DNA of 64,000 nt from Oceanicoccus sp. KOV_DT_Chl (lineage in GTDB: Bacteria > Pseudomonadota > Gammaproteobacteria > Pseudomonadales > Dasaniaceae), in contig NZ_FQLF01000002.1 of the NCBI RefSeq assembly GCF_900120175.1, positions 124,001 through 188,000 on the forward strand, in the 5' to 3' direction. The notes beneath the pieces were generated by a model that made no database searches, was not told where the DNA came from, and saw nothing but the letters and a program-made list of their open reading frames with translations. Numbering within the stretch: position 1 is the first letter of the stretch; the number at the start of each line of letters is the position of its first letter. Position numbers and translations under genes: made by a program. Below are positions 53,732 through 62,225 of this stretch, one piece after another.

Positions 53732-55786
53732 CTATCGGCCATAGTAGCTGGGCCAATCCACTACAGAGGTATAGCTGCGCCGCATATGCTGGAGCATGTC
53801 GCCCAAGTCGTCCGGTAGCTCCTGATCATCCGTTTTGGACGGCATGGGGATACGGATTTTCCACAGTTCACTGCCTCTAAGCAGGACGAAAGCCTGACCT
53901 TTGGGTAAAGCGACAATATCCGCAGGTGAGATCATCGGCACACGACTGATGCTTATCCGGTCTTGATTATTCGAGGTAAAACCGCAAACGGACTCTTCAT
54001 TATCTGTGACACCTGATACTGCCATGATTTCGCTGACGCTCACTTCCGGTAGCTGTTTGGTGAACATTTCACACGTCGCGATTTCTTTCACACCCATGAT
54101 TAGCATGGTGCCGATATTACCAGCCAGCTGCCCCGCTTTGGCCTCACTGCCCAGTTCCGCAATAGGATCGCTCCAGGTTTGGGTGTACAGGTTCAGCTGG
54201 TAGCCAGCACCACCACTTTTGTTGATCAGTGTTTTAAATTGCGGCCCGATCAAATCAGAAAACTCATCACCGTGAATTACTATATCTGGCGGACGTTTGG
54301 CTTGGTGACCCGTATTGCTTGGCTCTATACCGTGCTTATAAATATGGCCCGCTAAGCTGGTTAAATCGCTGAACATGGATGCGCCTACGGCGCTGGCCAC
54401 TTCAGGGTCGGTGAGCGCATCTAAACCCACATAGACCACTGCATTAGAGCGTATCGCTTGCGCCCACTCCAATACTGGCCGCTGATCTTCAGCGTTAGAT
54501 GTATCCGGCGCCAGAATGGAAGCGATATTACCGGTGGTCAGTTTTTCCAAAAACGGTTTGATGGATACGGTGATTTTTAGGAAGTATTCGCGGTCGTAGC
54601 GGAAGGCTGAAATTAGCCCTTCTAACACCTGATCAAAGGTCACATGGGCATTGAGATAACGAACCATCGCCACAGCTTCAAGATCTTTACCCAGATCAAT
54701 ACGCGGCAGTGATTTCAGATTAATGCTGTCCTGTAATTCGCCTAGCTCATCCTGCCAATCGTCGGGGCCATTTTCGGCTAGCCAATGTCGGCCATAAAGA
54801 ATCAACAGTGCATCAATATCGGTGATATAGCGCCGTATTTTAAGGTAATCCGGCGTTTGACCCATGGCCACTAACGCCACCGCAATCACATTGATAAACT
54901 GCCAGGCAAATTCTTTAAATGCACTGGCGTCACCCTCACCAGGTAACTGACTGGCAATTCGGGTGGCGACTTCTGTAATTCGTGAAAAGGAGCCAATAGC
55001 ATTGTAGCGGGCGCTCAGTTCAGGATAACCCAAATGAAAGATGATCAATTGACGCCCTGCTTTTTGGGACTCAACATAGATACGCTTTAAATAGTCGGCG
55101 TCGCCTTTCGGATCTAACACAATCACACAATTGTTACCGCGTCGAATATCCTGAGTGGTTAATACCTCGGCCAATCGGGTTTTTCCATGGCGCGTTCGGG
55201 CAATCACCACCATATGCCCCACCCGATCACTGAGCGGCATGGTGGCATTGGTTTCCCCTCTGATCCCGACGCCGTGAATGACGGCATTGCCCCCGATGGC
55301 AGGCGGCGGACGGACGGGATTCAGAGGGGAATCTGTTGCGGTTAATCGCATGATCATTTTTAGTAGCGGGACATGTTCCCACTCGATCTCCTTGCGACGA
55401 ACCCATTGTTTGATCCTTCCAGACTGCAGATAACGCTCAGCCCGTTTATCGCGGGCGGCATAGAGTCGCTCAGTGTGTGCCTGATTCCAGCGAAAACCTC
55501 GCCCTAAAAACAACACGGATTGACTCACGGGTACTTGTGACGAAGACATGACATAACGTGGACTGCGTCTAAGGTGACGCTGGTACTGAATCACGCGCCA
55601 CGCTTGTCGTCCTCGCCACCAGCCAAGACCACCAAGACAAGCTGCGCTGAACAATGCAACAGACGGCGTCATCATTAAGAGTCGTGGTGCCATCAATACC
55701 GTTGCCGCACAACTCAGCGCCACTATTGCTGACGATAATTCGACAGGAGGACGTAGTAACACCTCGATTTCGTAATGATCTGTCAC
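53732..55786 (-). CDS. traD: Conjugative coupling protein TraD (TIGR03743, SXT/TOL type)
   Basis: A VirD4-type ATPase of 684 residues that delivers relaxase-bound DNA to the T4SS. Two N-terminal membrane helices are followed by the nucleotide loop VVIARTRHGKTRLAEV, VIVLDPKGDADYLKRI, and the later DIVIHGDEFSDLIG (Walker B) and TQTWSDPIAELG. The GTG start overlaps the upstream stop (GTGA). The frame is intact, although its usual partner, a MobH relaxase, is not in the window. Confidence 0.92.
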   Translation of the reverse strand: MTDHYEIEVLLRPPVELSSAIVALSCAATVLMAPRLLMMTPSVALFSAACLGGLGWWRGRQAWRVIQYQRHLRRSPRYVMSSSQVPVSQSVLFLGRGFRWNQAHTERLYAARDKRAERYLQSGRIKQWVRRKEIEWEHVPLLKMIMRLTATDSPLNPVRPPPAIGGNAVIHGVGIRGETNATMPLSDRVGHMVVIARTRHGKTRLAEVLTTQDIRRGNNCVIVLDPKGDADYLKRIYVESQKAGRQLIIFHLGYPELSARYNAIGSFSRITEVATRIASQLPGEGDASAFKEFAWQFINVIAVALVAMGQTPDYLKIRRYITDIDALLILYGRHWLAENGPDDWQDELGELQDSINLKSLPRIDLGKDLEAVAMVRYLNAHVTFDQVLEGLISAFRYDREYFLKITVSIKPFLEKLTTGNIASILAPDTSNAEDQRPVLEWAQAIRSNAVVYVGLDALTDPEVASAVGASMFSDLTSLAGHIYKHGIEPSNTGHQAKRPPDIVIHGDEFSDLIGPQFKTLINKSGGAGYQLNLYTQTWSDPIAELGSEAKAGQLAGNIGTMLIMGVKEIATCEMFTKQLPEVSVSEIMAVSGVTDNEESVCGFTSNNQDRISISRVPMISPADIVALPKGQAFVLLRGSELWKIRIPMPSKTDDQELPDDLGDMLQHMRRSYTSVVDWPSYYGR

Positions 55787-56277
55787 TGCTCCCAACCTTC
55801 TTTTGATAGCAGAATGGGGTAATGGGTTAAACCCAACTTCGCCGCGAAGCCTTCCGCTGAAGCGGGTACCAGCTTTAATCCTTCGGCAATGGCTAAGACA
55901 GATTCAACCTCTTGACGATCCTTTGCCTCAACCAACAGGCCGACAGCACCGAGATGGATAAGCTGTTCGCGTCTTTCGACCAACCAGTCTTTTGATACCT
56001 GATCAGCACCCACCAGAAACAAGGGCCGCTGCAAATAAGGCAATGCTTTAGGAGTGACCGCGGCCTTCCCCGGCTGCATCGAAGGGGTGGTGACAGGTAA
56101 ATTGAAAGGCAACTGGTTTTTCTTTTTCTGGATAAGCGATTTTTCTTGTAACACGGGTTTCGGCAAATAGGGTTCCAGTGGCAAGGTATCCACCGAATCA
56201 TAAATCACCGTCAGTGGTTCTCTGGCATGAGCACCTAAACACAACAACAGGCACAGCAGTCCGACTAGCCCTCGCAT
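55783..56277 (-). CDS. ICE protein TIGR03765 (PFL_4695 family)
   Basis: An exported protein of 164 residues: signal peptide LVGLLCLLLCLGAHARE, then PLTVIYDSVDTLPLEPYLPK and LFLVGADQVSKDWLVERREQ, the family hallmarks. The ATG used overlaps the transglycosylase stop (TAATG) and follows GGGAG. Function in mating-pair formation is unknown. Confidence 0.87.
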   Translation of the reverse strand: MRGLVGLLCLLLCLGAHAREPLTVIYDSVDTLPLEPYLPKPVLQEKSLIQKKKNQLPFNLPVTTPSMQPGKAAVTPKALPYLQRPLFLVGADQVSKDWLVERREQLIHLGAVGLLVEAKDRQEVESVLAIAEGLKLVPASAEGFAAKLGLTHYPILLSKEGWEQ

Positions 56278-56813
56278 TAGAACCACTCCCGCCAATGCTG
56301 TTTTACTCGCTCTCGATAGCGCTGTGCGCTGTTGAGTGATTCCGTATCTTGGCCGGGATCATGGTAACGCCCTACCGCCTCCCACCAATCATTCGTCTGT
56401 TCAAACTGCTCATACAAAATGGTGGCACCGGCGCTAAGATTTTTTATAGGCACCAATGAATCATCGATAGTAGAAAACCGCTGTCGGTGCCATCGCCAAT
56501 TAATCTGCATCAAACCAATATCGACCGACTGCTCTTGCCGGATGGCTTGGGCCACCCGGTGAACTGCCTCTTGCCGGGATTCACAAAAGACACTCCGGCC
56601 ATCGATATTTAGCGCCCATGGCCACGGCATCTGTTCGCCCTGATAGGGCTTACCACTTTCTGTCAACGCTACGGCATAAAGAATATCCACAGGCACTTGT
56701 TGGCTCTTGGCGACAATCCAATAAGCAACGGGCACGTTGTCTAATGCAACCGTAGCGACCGACTGCATCAACGTAACACCCGCAATCAATGGCTTAGCAA
56801 AACCATAATTCAT
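56277..56813 (-). CDS. Lytic transglycosylase of the conjugation system
   Basis: A 178-residue SLT-type peptidoglycan hydrolase that opens the wall for the transfer apparatus. It has LYAVALTESGKPYQGEQMPW (catalytic Glu in the ES pair), then VDIGLMQINWRWH and NLSAGATILYEQFEQTNDWW. A weak signal segment is at the N-terminus. It overlaps both neighbours. Confidence 0.9.
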   Translation of the reverse strand: MNYGFAKPLIAGVTLMQSVATVALDNVPVAYWIVAKSQQVPVDILYAVALTESGKPYQGEQMPWPWALNIDGRSVFCESRQEAVHRVAQAIRQEQSVDIGLMQINWRWHRQRFSTIDDSLVPIKNLSAGATILYEQFEQTNDWWEAVGRYHDPGQDTESLNSAQRYRERVKQHWREWF

Positions 56814-57640
56814 AGCCCTAAACTCTCCCTGTTCAATTGAAAAAAACGTCCATTACGTTTCAAAAAAATCGGCATCGCATCTGCCGCCGAACCTGTAGAT
56901 TGATTCATTAGTCTTTGCAGTAGACCTTCATCCCGGTTCAAACTTAATTGCTCATTATTGAACCATATGGTTTTGATACCGTGTGCCGTCGCCCATACTC
57001 TGACAGCCTCATCGTCCTGAGCATCGCGTACATAGACATCGACGCCACTGTGTTGCGTGCCAGACAACAGGCTTACCAACCGGTTGATTGTAGGCAAGCA
57101 CTGACGGCAGTTCGATGGAACAAATAGCAGCAGGCGATCACTGTCGGCAAAACGCTTTTGAGCTAATCGTTTAGCGTCTCTGGTCGCAGATTTCTGTTGC
57201 TGGTGTGCAAAGTAAGGTGCCAGTAATGGTTGATTTAGCATTGCAGTGTTGGGGTACAAACGTTCGAAGGCGACTCGGTAGGCTTGCTGAAATTGCAATG
57301 CACGCTCGGTTAAATCAAATTCTTGCTGCGCATATAGCTCGGCATAACGTTGCTCTTGCTGTATCGATGTTGCAAACATACCGAGGGCCAACAATGGATC
57401 AAGGTCAGGATTCCACTTGCCTAGCGGACCACGCATTAAACTGAGATAGCGTTGATACTCACTCTGCTCTAGCCCCCAGTGCGTTGCTAAAGTTTTCAAC
57501 TCAAGGGTTTGGCTGACTGGCGTTTCAGTGTCGGGAGTTTGTGAAACACTCGATAAAGCCTCATTCTTATCTGCATTCGCAGTGCAGACGATTGCCACCA
57601 TCGAAATCAATATACTTGGTGTAATCCGAAGACTGTTCAT
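56810..57640 (-). CDS. ICE protein TIGR03759 (PFL_4693 family)
   Basis: A 276-residue exported protein with a signal peptide (ITPSILISMVAIVCTANA). HWGLEQSEYQRYLSLMRGPL and GKWNPDLDPLLALGMFATS are the family block. A thioredoxin-like half carries LLLFVPSNCRQCLPTINRLV (CxxC) and MPIFLKRNGRFFQLNRE. It may handle disulfide bonds for the Cys-rich TraU group (inference). Confidence 0.88.
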   Translation of the reverse strand: MNSLRITPSILISMVAIVCTANADKNEALSSVSQTPDTETPVSQTLELKTLATHWGLEQSEYQRYLSLMRGPLGKWNPDLDPLLALGMFATSIQQEQRYAELYAQQEFDLTERALQFQQAYRVAFERLYPNTAMLNQPLLAPYFAHQQQKSATRDAKRLAQKRFADSDRLLLFVPSNCRQCLPTINRLVSLLSGTQHSGVDVYVRDAQDDEAVRVWATAHGIKTIWFNNEQLSLNRDEGLLQRLMNQSTGSAADAMPIFLKRNGRFFQLNRESLGL

Positions 57641-58458
57641 GGCGCTACCTCACCCTGACGCCAAAAACGTTTCTTCCATAGGCGATAATGTTCATCCACT
57701 AACTGACTGGACTCTACTGCAGTGGGTAACGCCTCAATCTCAACAGGCGGGATCGTTAACATCTCACCTGCCAGTAAATGATTCATATTGTGATTGGCAA
57801 ACGCCTGAGGATTCGCGCGAAAGAGATGAACCAGAGATTGATCCGTTGTCATCCCGTTGAGATCAAGATTGTTTACGATGGAACTTAAACTATCACCCCG
57901 CAGTACGGGGACATAACGTTGCTGCTCGACTGCAATAATCTTCAATTCTTCCGATGACACTGACTCGACTTCCTTCCGTGCTAGCCACTGCTGTTTTGCT
58001 TTCTCCGAATCTGTATCGGTAGCGAATTGAGTAAACCCTTCACGCAATTGGTACCTCACCGTGCGTTTAACAGGATTGATTAAAGCTTGAAAACTGTGTC
58101 CACCTAACGTGGTAACCGCTTCCATTAGCGTCATCGGCCCCAAACCTCGATGTGGTTCCGGGAGCGCTAACATCAACAAGAGGTACTGTTCATCCGAATC
58201 AGGATTTATATCGAGCTGGAATCCATATGGCCTTAACAGGTAGTTCAGCGCTTCCCCTACTGTTGTAATTTTTTCAGGTATGCGTATTTCGATAATGCTT
58301 TGTAACAAATCCGTTTGCGCTTGCTCCGGTCCGACCTGGACGGACAGGTAACGGCTCTCAAAAGTACGGCTTTCTGCTATGCCTGCCAACGCACATGGCG
58401 AAAGAAATAACACTAGCGCTAAGACCACGCCCAATTTGCCAAAGTCTATCTCTCGCAT
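57637..58458 (-). CDS. PilL-like ICE protein (TIGR03748) with LysM/FimV-like end
   Basis: A protein of about 273 residues with a signal peptide (GVVLALVLFLSPCALAG). An N-terminal secretin-like domain (TTVGEALNYLLRPYGFQLDI, LMEAVTTLGGHSFQALINPV) is characteristic of the PilL N-terminal region of these elements, followed by a FimV/LysM-like domain (YVPVLRGDSLSSIVNNLDLN, NHLLAGEMLTIPP). The ATG at residue 13 of the longer frame is preferred (GAGGG nine bases before). Confidence 0.83.
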   Translation of the reverse strand: MREIDFGKLGVVLALVLFLSPCALAGIAESRTFESRYLSVQVGPEQAQTDLLQSIIEIRIPEKITTVGEALNYLLRPYGFQLDINPDSDEQYLLLMLALPEPHRGLGPMTLMEAVTTLGGHSFQALINPVKRTVRYQLREGFTQFATDTDSEKAKQQWLARKEVESVSSEELKIIAVEQQRYVPVLRGDSLSSIVNNLDLNGMTTDQSLVHLFRANPQAFANHNMNHLLAGEMLTIPPVEIEALPTAVESSQLVDEHYRLWKKRFWRQGEVAP

Positions 58459-58643
58459 TAATAACGCCCTCTTCCGTTGATTGAACACGGCCACCAGATT
58501 ATCGATGGCGGTTTGCTATTAGCAGCGAAAAGCATTCACAGGTAAAAGAAAGAATTGAATGGTGATTTTCATGTTGAGGTGAGAGTTAAAATGATAAAGG
58601 TCTGACGGGAGCCAGGCCTTTATCATGGGTGCTATAGAGTACG

Positions 58644-58985
58644 TTAGTTGGCAAAGACCAGTTGATCGGCCGCCTCCAATCGCATAGCCAGTGTTGGCTG
58701 CCAGTGTTTCAGTACCACGAGAGTTTCCCATCTTACGCTTGAAACGCCTATCATCGACGTTTCTGTCAACTGGCCCTGAAGTCGTGCCAACAATCTTCGG
58801 GTACTGTAACTTTCTGAAATTGTACCTTCGGCACTAATACTCAGAATGTTTTCCTCAATGCGTATATCGATATAGCCTGCATCGACAAACTCTGTTTCTC
58901 GTAACTTATCAAGAACAGAATACACGACAGATTTATCGGCATCCGCTTTGAGTTTTACTGCACCACGCATTTCTAAATACTCCAT
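58644..58985 (-). CDS. Hypothetical protein between integrase and PilL
   Basis: A 113-residue alpha/beta protein (MEYLEMRGAVKLKADADKSV, IDIRIEENILSISAEGTISE). The second ATG of an ATGATG pair is best spaced from AGGAG. No family recognised. An inverted repeat closely resembling the one before radC lies at the same distance (40 bases) upstream, hinting that both genes answer to the same ICE regulator. Confidence 0.6.
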   Translation of the reverse strand: MEYLEMRGAVKLKADADKSVVYSVLDKLRETEFVDAGYIDIRIEENILSISAEGTISESYSTRRLLARLQGQLTETSMIGVSSVRWETLVVLKHWQPTLAMRLEAADQLVFAN

Positions 58986-59024
58986 CATCTTTCTCCTCAT
59001 CGTGAATAAAAAAGAGAAAGATGT

Positions 59025-59053
59025 CCCTACGGGAAATCATTTCTCCCGTAGGG
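59025..59053. promoter_or_regulatory. Inverted repeat upstream of the 58.9-kb gene
   Basis: CCCTACGGGA and TCCCGTAGGG separated by nine bases. It shares the CCYTAYGGGA pattern and position with the repeat before radC; a shared operator is inferred. Confidence 0.6.
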
Positions 59054-59132
59054 TGGCATAACTGGCTAACGCAGCAACTGCTGTTGGCAACGCTTTCAAG
59101 TCATGCCGATTTGTTGGCAGCGTAGCTGCTCG

Positions 59133-59157
59133 TTGCTATTGAGACTGCAATAGCCAC
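59133..59157 (+). repeat. Dispersed 25-bp hairpin repeat, copy 3
   Basis: TTGCTATTGAGACTGCAATAGCCAC minus its outer bases matches copies near 3.5 and 20.6 kb. It lies in the 230-base gap between the integrase and the next ICE gene. Confidence 0.5.
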
Positions 59158-59226
59158 AGTGCGATTCGTTATGGAGTTTTAGCGTCAGGGGCAGAGCCCG
59201 CTGAGCGTAACGGCCAGACACTGACT

Positions 59227-60099
59227 TTAACGCCCGAGATACACTGCCGTAATTTGCTCTCGCTCATGACCGAGCTCTTGAGAAATTGCATAACGAGCCA
59301 CCGTATCGCTAGCTCGCTCTTCTTCACTCAACTCACTACGGATTGGACCACCACAGGCCGGTGCGTGTTTGCCAGTTAGCTCCAGATAGCGTTCTTGTGC
59401 ATAGCGATGACGCAATCCATGCAGCTTGGATAAGCCTACTTTTTGCGTCTCACGTTCATAGAGTCGCATTTGCTGCACATACATCAGATGCGACGGAATC
59501 AATGAACCTTTCCCGGCCACCAATCGCGCCCGCCTTAGAACATCGCGTTGTTCGTCCGTACGTATAGGAATTTCACGCGCACGCCCACCTTTACACCAAG
59601 TAGATTTCAATCGAATAAATGTATTTTGGTCTGCGTAGTCCGGACTAAATTTAATCGCCTCTTCCCGGCGGAGGCCAAATACCTTTTGTAGTTCCAGACT
59701 TATTTTTAAATGGGGGTCGCTGATGTTTCCGAGCAGTTCAAGATCCAGATCGCGCGCTTTCGACACATTGGTAACAAAAACACGAGAAGCAATCCCGTAA
59801 AAGGCATTATCTTTAGCAACGACGTTTTGCTTACCGATTTTTTCAGCCCACCAGCGCAAAGCGGCCAGGCGATTCTTGACCGTACCCGGTGCAAGATTCT
59901 CATCGAGGTATTTAGCCACTAATGCATCAACATGTTTTGGCTTGAGTGATTTAGCCTCCATGCGTCGATAACCTAGCTCATTAAGATGACTAGCCATCGT
60001 TTGTAACAACTGGAAACGTTCAGCTTGCGTACTGCGACTGCCATCCTGATTACGTTCGCACAGAGTTTTTAGATGATAGTTTAGTTCTTTCACCAACAC
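59227..60099 (-). CDS. int: Tyrosine integrase of the conjugative element
   Basis: A 290-residue tyrosine recombinase of the Integrase_1/Phage_int_SAM type. The core-binding region is RLAALRWWAEKIGKQNVVAK. Catalytic residues are visible: Arg in VFGLRREEAIKF, His-x-x-Arg in LHGLRHRYAQE, His in SQELGHEREQ and the nucleophile in ITAVYLGR. It is complete and marks the right-hand end of the ICE. Its attachment site was not identified. The 5' region carries a TCGAGAAT/ATTCTCGA inverted repeat, and the divergent WYL regulator starts about 280 bases away. Confidence 0.9.
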   Translation of the reverse strand: MLVKELNYHLKTLCERNQDGSRSTQAERFQLLQTMASHLNELGYRRMEAKSLKPKHVDALVAKYLDENLAPGTVKNRLAALRWWAEKIGKQNVVAKDNAFYGIASRVFVTNVSKARDLDLELLGNISDPHLKISLELQKVFGLRREEAIKFSPDYADQNTFIRLKSTWCKGGRAREIPIRTDEQRDVLRRARLVAGKGSLIPSHLMYVQQMRLYERETQKVGLSKLHGLRHRYAQERYLELTGKHAPACGGPIRSELSEEERASDTVARYAISQELGHEREQITAVYLGR

Positions 60100-60106
60100 C
60101 TCCTCG

Positions 60107-60136
60107 TCGAGAATTAAAACATGCTGTTATTCTCGA
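60107..60136. promoter_or_regulatory. Inverted repeat in the integrase leader
   Basis: TCGAGAAT and ATTCTCGA, exact complements separated by 14 bases, begin eight bases before the integrase start. Spacing suits a dimeric repressor; the divergent WYL protein is one candidate. Confidence 0.45.
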
Positions 60137-60376
60137 TAAAATGGTGGTCTGAGTCGCGGGTTAATCTTCCATCTAGGAAAGAAAGATCTTCAGGTCAATA
60201 TTTATTTTCCTATCAATATAAGCTTCATGATATAACAACCAGCCCCTTGTAAAGCAGTAACAAGTTTACAGTCATGCAAGCGACCAATGAAAGATACTAA
60301 TCAGGTAGTTTTTTCTTCAATAATATCAGTGCGGTTCAATTAGCGGCAATTTCCAGTTTATTTGCCAGAGGGTTTT

Positions 60377-61336
60377 ATGGATAAATTTGATCGAATTCAA
60401 CAATTACACAGAATATTTAAATGTAATAGAAGACCAGTTCCTTTAACTGATCTATCAAAAGAACTTGAATGCTCTGCCCAAACAGTAAAACGCTCTATTG
60501 AGTCGATGAGAGACCATCTGAATGCACCAATTGAATTCAGTAGAGCTGACCATGGCTATCGGTATTTTCCATCAGATCAAGATTACGAACTACCAGGTTT
60601 ATGGATGACCGGCCAAGAATTACAAAGCCTTGTGGTCATTGCACAGGCTATACACTCTATAGATGAAGGGCTACTGACCAAAGAGTTTGATATTTTTGAA
60701 AAGCAAGTTGAGAAACTCATGAGGGCACGAGGAATAGAATTGACCTCCGTCTCATCAAAAATAAAATGGCTTCCATTAGAAAAACATTTTACAAAGGCAG
60801 AGGTATTCACAAAAGCCAGTGAGGCATTGCTTTCTGGAGTACGTATGAATTTAAGTTATACCGACTACAGTCAAAATAAGACTAACCGAGAAATAAGCCC
60901 GCAGCAGCTAATATATTATCGTGAAAACTGGTATCTCGATGCATGGTGTCACCTTAGGAAAGAGCTGAGATCATTTATGTTAGCCCGCATGAGCAAGGTT
61001 GAATTGAATAAAAAAAAATCAAAGGAAGTATTGCATGCTAATCTGATTAATCATTATGCTCAATCTTACGGTATTTTTTCAGGTGAAGCTAAACATGAGG
61101 CCAAACTTATTTTTTCTCCCCCAGTGTCTTATGAAGTAGCTAACCAACAGTGGCACCCAGATCAAAAAAGCTGGTGGGAAGGTGACAAGTATCTATTATC
61201 ATTCCCTTTTAATAAAGATAACGAGTTAGTCAGAGACATCCTCAAGTTCGGCGGATTAGTTGAGGTTCAAGCTCCGCCGGTGTTAAGGGATAAAATCAAA
61301 GAGCTCGCGGGCTCTGTCCTTGCGCTCTACAAATAA
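60377..61336 (+). CDS. WYL-domain HTH transcriptional regulator (YafY type)
   Basis: The start is the ATG after AGAGGG. The 319-residue product has an N-terminal winged HTH (RIQQLHRIFKCNRRPVPLTD, CSAQTVKRSIESMRDHL), a WYL domain (ISPQQLIYYRENWYLDAWCH) and a WCX-like C-terminus (FGGLVEVQAPPVLRDKIKEL). WYL regulators often repress defence genes or mobile-element functions until a nucleotide or DNA signal appears. It is divergent from the ICE integrase and followed immediately by an SOS box. Confidence 0.88.
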   Translation: MDKFDRIQQLHRIFKCNRRPVPLTDLSKELECSAQTVKRSIESMRDHLNAPIEFSRADHGYRYFPSDQDYELPGLWMTGQELQSLVVIAQAIHSIDEGLLTKEFDIFEKQVEKLMRARGIELTSVSSKIKWLPLEKHFTKAEVFTKASEALLSGVRMNLSYTDYSQNKTNREISPQQLIYYRENWYLDAWCHLRKELRSFMLARMSKVELNKKKSKEVLHANLINHYAQSYGIFSGEAKHEAKLIFSPPVSYEVANQQWHPDQKSWWEGDKYLLSFPFNKDNELVRDILKFGGLVEVQAPPVLRDKIKELAGSVLALYK

Positions 61337-61354
61337 CTGTATATACATACAGAT
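61335..61354 (+). promoter_or_regulatory. LexA (SOS) box
   Basis: AACTGTATATACATACAGAT has the CTG-N10-CAG core and 16 of 20 positions of the gammaproteobacterial SOS consensus. It starts inside the WYL stop codon, 78 bases upstream of a small gene, and a GATAAT -10-like hexamer follows. Confidence 0.65.
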
Positions 61355-61431
61355 CATATTTTGATAATCTCTTCAAGTATATTTTGCTCACTGCTAACCA
61401 ATCGGTTGGCACCTATGAGGAGGGATTTATT

Positions 61432-61581
61432 ATGACGGTAAAACACACACCAACTGAAGAGGTACACCAAGGGTCTAAAGGAGGCCAAACAGGATGTGGA
61501 TTTGATACAACTGAAAATCCTAGCCACTGGGTGGCTAGTTCAGAAAAAATCACATGTGACAAGAATGGATGTAAAAACTGA
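61432..61581 (+). CDS. 49-residue cysteine-containing small protein
   Basis: MTVKHTPTEEVHQGSKGGQT, then GCGFDTTENPSHW and ITCDKNGCKN: polar, with three Cys, two of them in CDKNGC at the extreme C-terminus. A strong GAGGAGGGA site sets the start; the longer frame is unsupported. I do not recognise it. It could be a metal-binding protein, a secreted or modified peptide precursor, or an SOS effector. It sits behind a LexA box and before a second small ORF. Confidence 0.65.
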   Translation: MTVKHTPTEEVHQGSKGGQTGCGFDTTENPSHWVASSEKITCDKNGCKN

Positions 61582-61826
61582 ACTTTTTAACTCTACTCTT
61601 TCTCTCATGTACTTGGACCAGACGCTCTTTAAATCATATGTGTTATTTTAAGGTTAAAAGATCTGATTGTCCGAAAAAACGCTTTATTTGTGATTCCTAA
61701 TTTTTATTTAAATAAGATTGAATTTTCAAATAAGCCCCCCAGCTAAATGTGGTAACGCGGACAACGCCTTTTTACTATTATTACAGACCTTACTATAAAC
61801 CAATCATAACAGAAGGAATTATTGAT

Positions 61827-61948
61827 ATGACCATTAAACCCGGCCCAAGCCAATCGCGGACTCAACAGGCAAGAAAGACAAACGTCAACGCGTGACACCT
61901 GAAAACAAACCTAAACATCAAAGCTTAAAAACTCACAAACATAAATAA
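61827..61948 (+). pseudogene. Small basic ORF, frameshifted near the start
   Basis: AAGGAATT precedes ATG. As read, the frame stops after 22 codons. Adding one C to the C3 run at 61839-61841 (or 61844-61846) gives a 40-residue Lys/Arg/Pro-rich protein ending TPENKPKHQSLKTHKHK. A terminator follows directly, which supports a real gene. It may be the partner of the cysteine-containing protein upstream. Confidence 0.5.
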
Positions 61949-61960
61949 TTTTGACAAGGG

Positions 61961-61986
61961 AAAAAGCTCTATAATTAGAGCTTTTT
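61961..61986 (+). terminator. Intrinsic terminator after the small ORFs
   Basis: AAAAAGCTCTA and TAGAGCTTTTT form a stem with a short loop and a T5 tail. Confidence 0.85.
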
Positions 61987-62225
61987 CTATATGTTCACAT
62001 CTCTACATCCTAGCCTCTTAGATCTATTTCAAACATATAGACAGCGTGCTACAAACAGACCTGATCGCTTGGCAAACACAACCTTCGCCGGTAGCTGGGT
62101 GAATGCCCCATGGTCAGGCTATTTCTTTTTATTATTCATTCAAGAACTACTCGCCACCAGTGGCTGCGCTCCACCTTAAGTTAACCTGAATCACTCAATG
62201 AACCATCTGAACTTGCAGTTCTTTT

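Noticed and set aside
59056-59175. Integron attC-like pattern (CATAAC ... GTTATG with internal repeats) beside the integrase
   Set aside because: The outer hexamers are complementary but I could not find the paired inner core sites expected of attC, and the nearby integrase is not an IntI type; the repeat inside it also occurs elsewhere in the window.
61991-62179. 62-residue ORF on the plus strand
   Set aside because: Starts right after a terminator without a ribosome site and shows no recognisable feature.
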